From the NCBI GenBank assembly GCA_020252865.1, contig JADCCH010000070.1, positions 1 through 5,811 of the forward strand: a stretch of 5,811 nucleotides of DNA, in the 5' to 3' direction. The stretch comes from Methylobacterium sp. Its GTDB lineage: Bacteria; Pseudomonadota; Alphaproteobacteria; Rhizobiales; Beijerinckiaceae. The notes under the pieces are model-generated. The model was not told the origin of the DNA, ran no database searches, and saw only the letters and a list, made by a program, of their open reading frames with translations. A program made the translations under genes and the position numbers. This document shows, piece by piece, positions 4,931 to 5,811 of this stretch; position 1 is the stretch's first letter; the number at the start of each line of letters is the position of its first letter.

Positions 4931-5811
4931 ATGAACAGCCCGATGCCCCCCTTTGCCACCCTTGCCCATCACCGCGCGCCGCGCGCTTCCCGCAAGCCCA
5001 CGCGTCGCATGGTGCATGGCGTCACCCTCGATGATGACTATGCGTGGTTGCGTGCGCGGAACTGGCAGGCGGTGATCGAGGAGCCCGAGAAGGTTCCCGT
5101 GGATATCGCGCGCTACCTCCGCTCCGAGAACCGTTATGCAGCAGCGGGCTTCCGCCCGATGAAAGCGCTGCAGAAGCAATTGATCGCCGAAATGCGTGGA
5201 CGGATGGTGGAGGATGAAAGCGCCCCGCCCTGGCGCGATGGGCCATTCCTCTATTACGAACGCTACCGCAAGGGCGCACAATACTCGCTCTGCTGCCGAA
5301 GGCCCGCGAAGGGCGGTCGCGAGCAGGTGATGCTCGATGGTCAGAAGGAGGCGCGCGGGCTCGATTACTTCGATATCGGCGCCGTCGCCGTCTCGCCCGA
5401 TCACAGGCTGATGGCCTGGGCGGCGGACCTCACGGGTTCGGAAAGCTATGTCATCCGCGTGCGGGAACTCGGCACGGGCGGCGACCACGACCGGCTTGAG
5501 CGCACCTCCGGTGATATCGTCTGGGGGCGCGACGGGCGCTTCTTCTACTACATCGAGCTTGACCCGTCCCAGCGCCCCTATCGCGTGATGCGCCACCGAC
5601 TCGGCGAGCCGCAGGAGGCGGATGTCGAGATCTATCGCGAGGCGGATTCCGGCTGGTTCGTCGGCCTCGATCGCACGCAGGATGACCGATACGCCTTCAT
5701 CGATATCCACGACCACGAAACCACCGAGGTGCTGCTGCTCGATCTGGATGATCCGCGCGAGGTGCCGGAGCCGGTCTTCCCGCGCGAGGCGGGCATCGAA
5801 TACGAGATCGA
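4931..5811 (+). CDS. ptrB: Oligopeptidase B (S9A serine peptidase), N-terminal part, truncated by window edge
   Basis: Oligopeptidase B is a cytoplasmic serine peptidase that cuts short peptides after Arg or Lys. I translated 293 codons by hand; the frame stays open to the window end. The N-terminal DDDYAWLR (34-41), the ENRYAAA and EMRGRMVEDESAPPWRDGPFLYYERY region (about 67-113), then YSLCCRRP, the MLDGQKEARGLDYFDIGAVAVSPD stretch, IVWGRDGRFFYYIELD, RPYRVMRHRLG and TTEVLLLDLDDP all follow the PtrB propeller-domain pattern. The propeller controls access to the active site. The catalytic Ser-Asp-His domain would lie beyond the edge and cannot be checked. The start is uncertain: ATG 4931 and ATG 4943 give a normal N-terminus, while ATG 4898 and GTG 4874 are in frame but extend it. 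None has a strong Shine-Dalgarno. Probably co-transcribed with msrB. Confidence 0.9.
   Translation, partial: MNSPMPPFATLAHHRAPRASRKPTRRMVHGVTLDDDYAWLRARNWQAVIEEPEKVPVDIARYLRSENRYAAAGFRPMKALQKQLIAEMRGRMVEDESAPPWRDGPFLYYERYRKGAQYSLCCRRPAKGGREQVMLDGQKEARGLDYFDIGAVAVSPDHRLMAWAADLTGSESYVIRVRELGTGGDHDRLERTSGDIVWGRDGRFFYYIELDPSQRPYRVMRHRLGEPQEADVEIYREADSGWFVGLDRTQDDRYAFIDIHDHETTEVLLLDLDDPREVPEPVFPREAGIEYEI

Noticed and set aside
4370..5716. 448-codon open frame on the minus strand opposite msrB and oligopeptidase B
   Set aside because: It is antisense to two clear protein families, its sequence shows no domain, and long antisense frames are expected in GC-rich coding DNA.

Overview
The window reads as chromosomal DNA of a GC-rich alphaproteobacterium, most likely of the order Hyphomicrobiales (Rhizobiales). 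The evidence is a MucR/Ros-family regulator, a DUF5330-type small protein, a stand-alone SufE, a DUF6456 protein and a DnaA-domain-IV-like protein, a set that I associate with conserved rhizobial chromosomes. I see no tRNA, rRNA, insertion sequence, phage gene or CRISPR array. Genus-level placement is not possible from this sequence alone.

Layout. Positions 1-930 (minus) hold the N-terminal part of a six-helix membrane sensor protein, probably a histidine kinase, which runs off the left edge. A 326-base divergent intergenic region follows, rich in GANTC sites. From it, a small exported or membrane-anchored DUF5330-like protein (1257-1598) and sufE (1666-2094) are transcribed to the right. sufE meets, stop codon against stop codon, a leftward two-gene unit: a DnaA-domain-IV-like DNA-binding protein (2925-3380), then a DUF6456 protein (2095-2928) overlapping it by four bases. 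An AT-rich island (about 3470-3580) lies upstream of that unit. Next comes mucR (3676-4083, minus) with a clear intrinsic terminator at 3628-3656. A second divergent region (4084-4471) separates mucR from msrB (4472-4873, plus). msrB is followed 57 bases later by an oligopeptidase B gene (4931 onward), cut by the right edge.

How the genes fit together. Three neighbouring products are predicted DNA-binding regulators (DUF6456, DnaA-IV-like, MucR) and one is a membrane sensor. sufE, msrB and ptrB are housekeeping functions: Fe-S sulfur transfer, methionine sulfoxide repair and peptide turnover.

The best candidates for undescribed biology are the coupled DnaA-IV/AT-hook plus DUF6456 pair with its structured AT-rich upstream region, and a MucR whose zinc-finger ligand set is reduced to one Cys, one Asp and one His. 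Most long reading frames opposite these genes are GC-rich antisense shadows and were left out.
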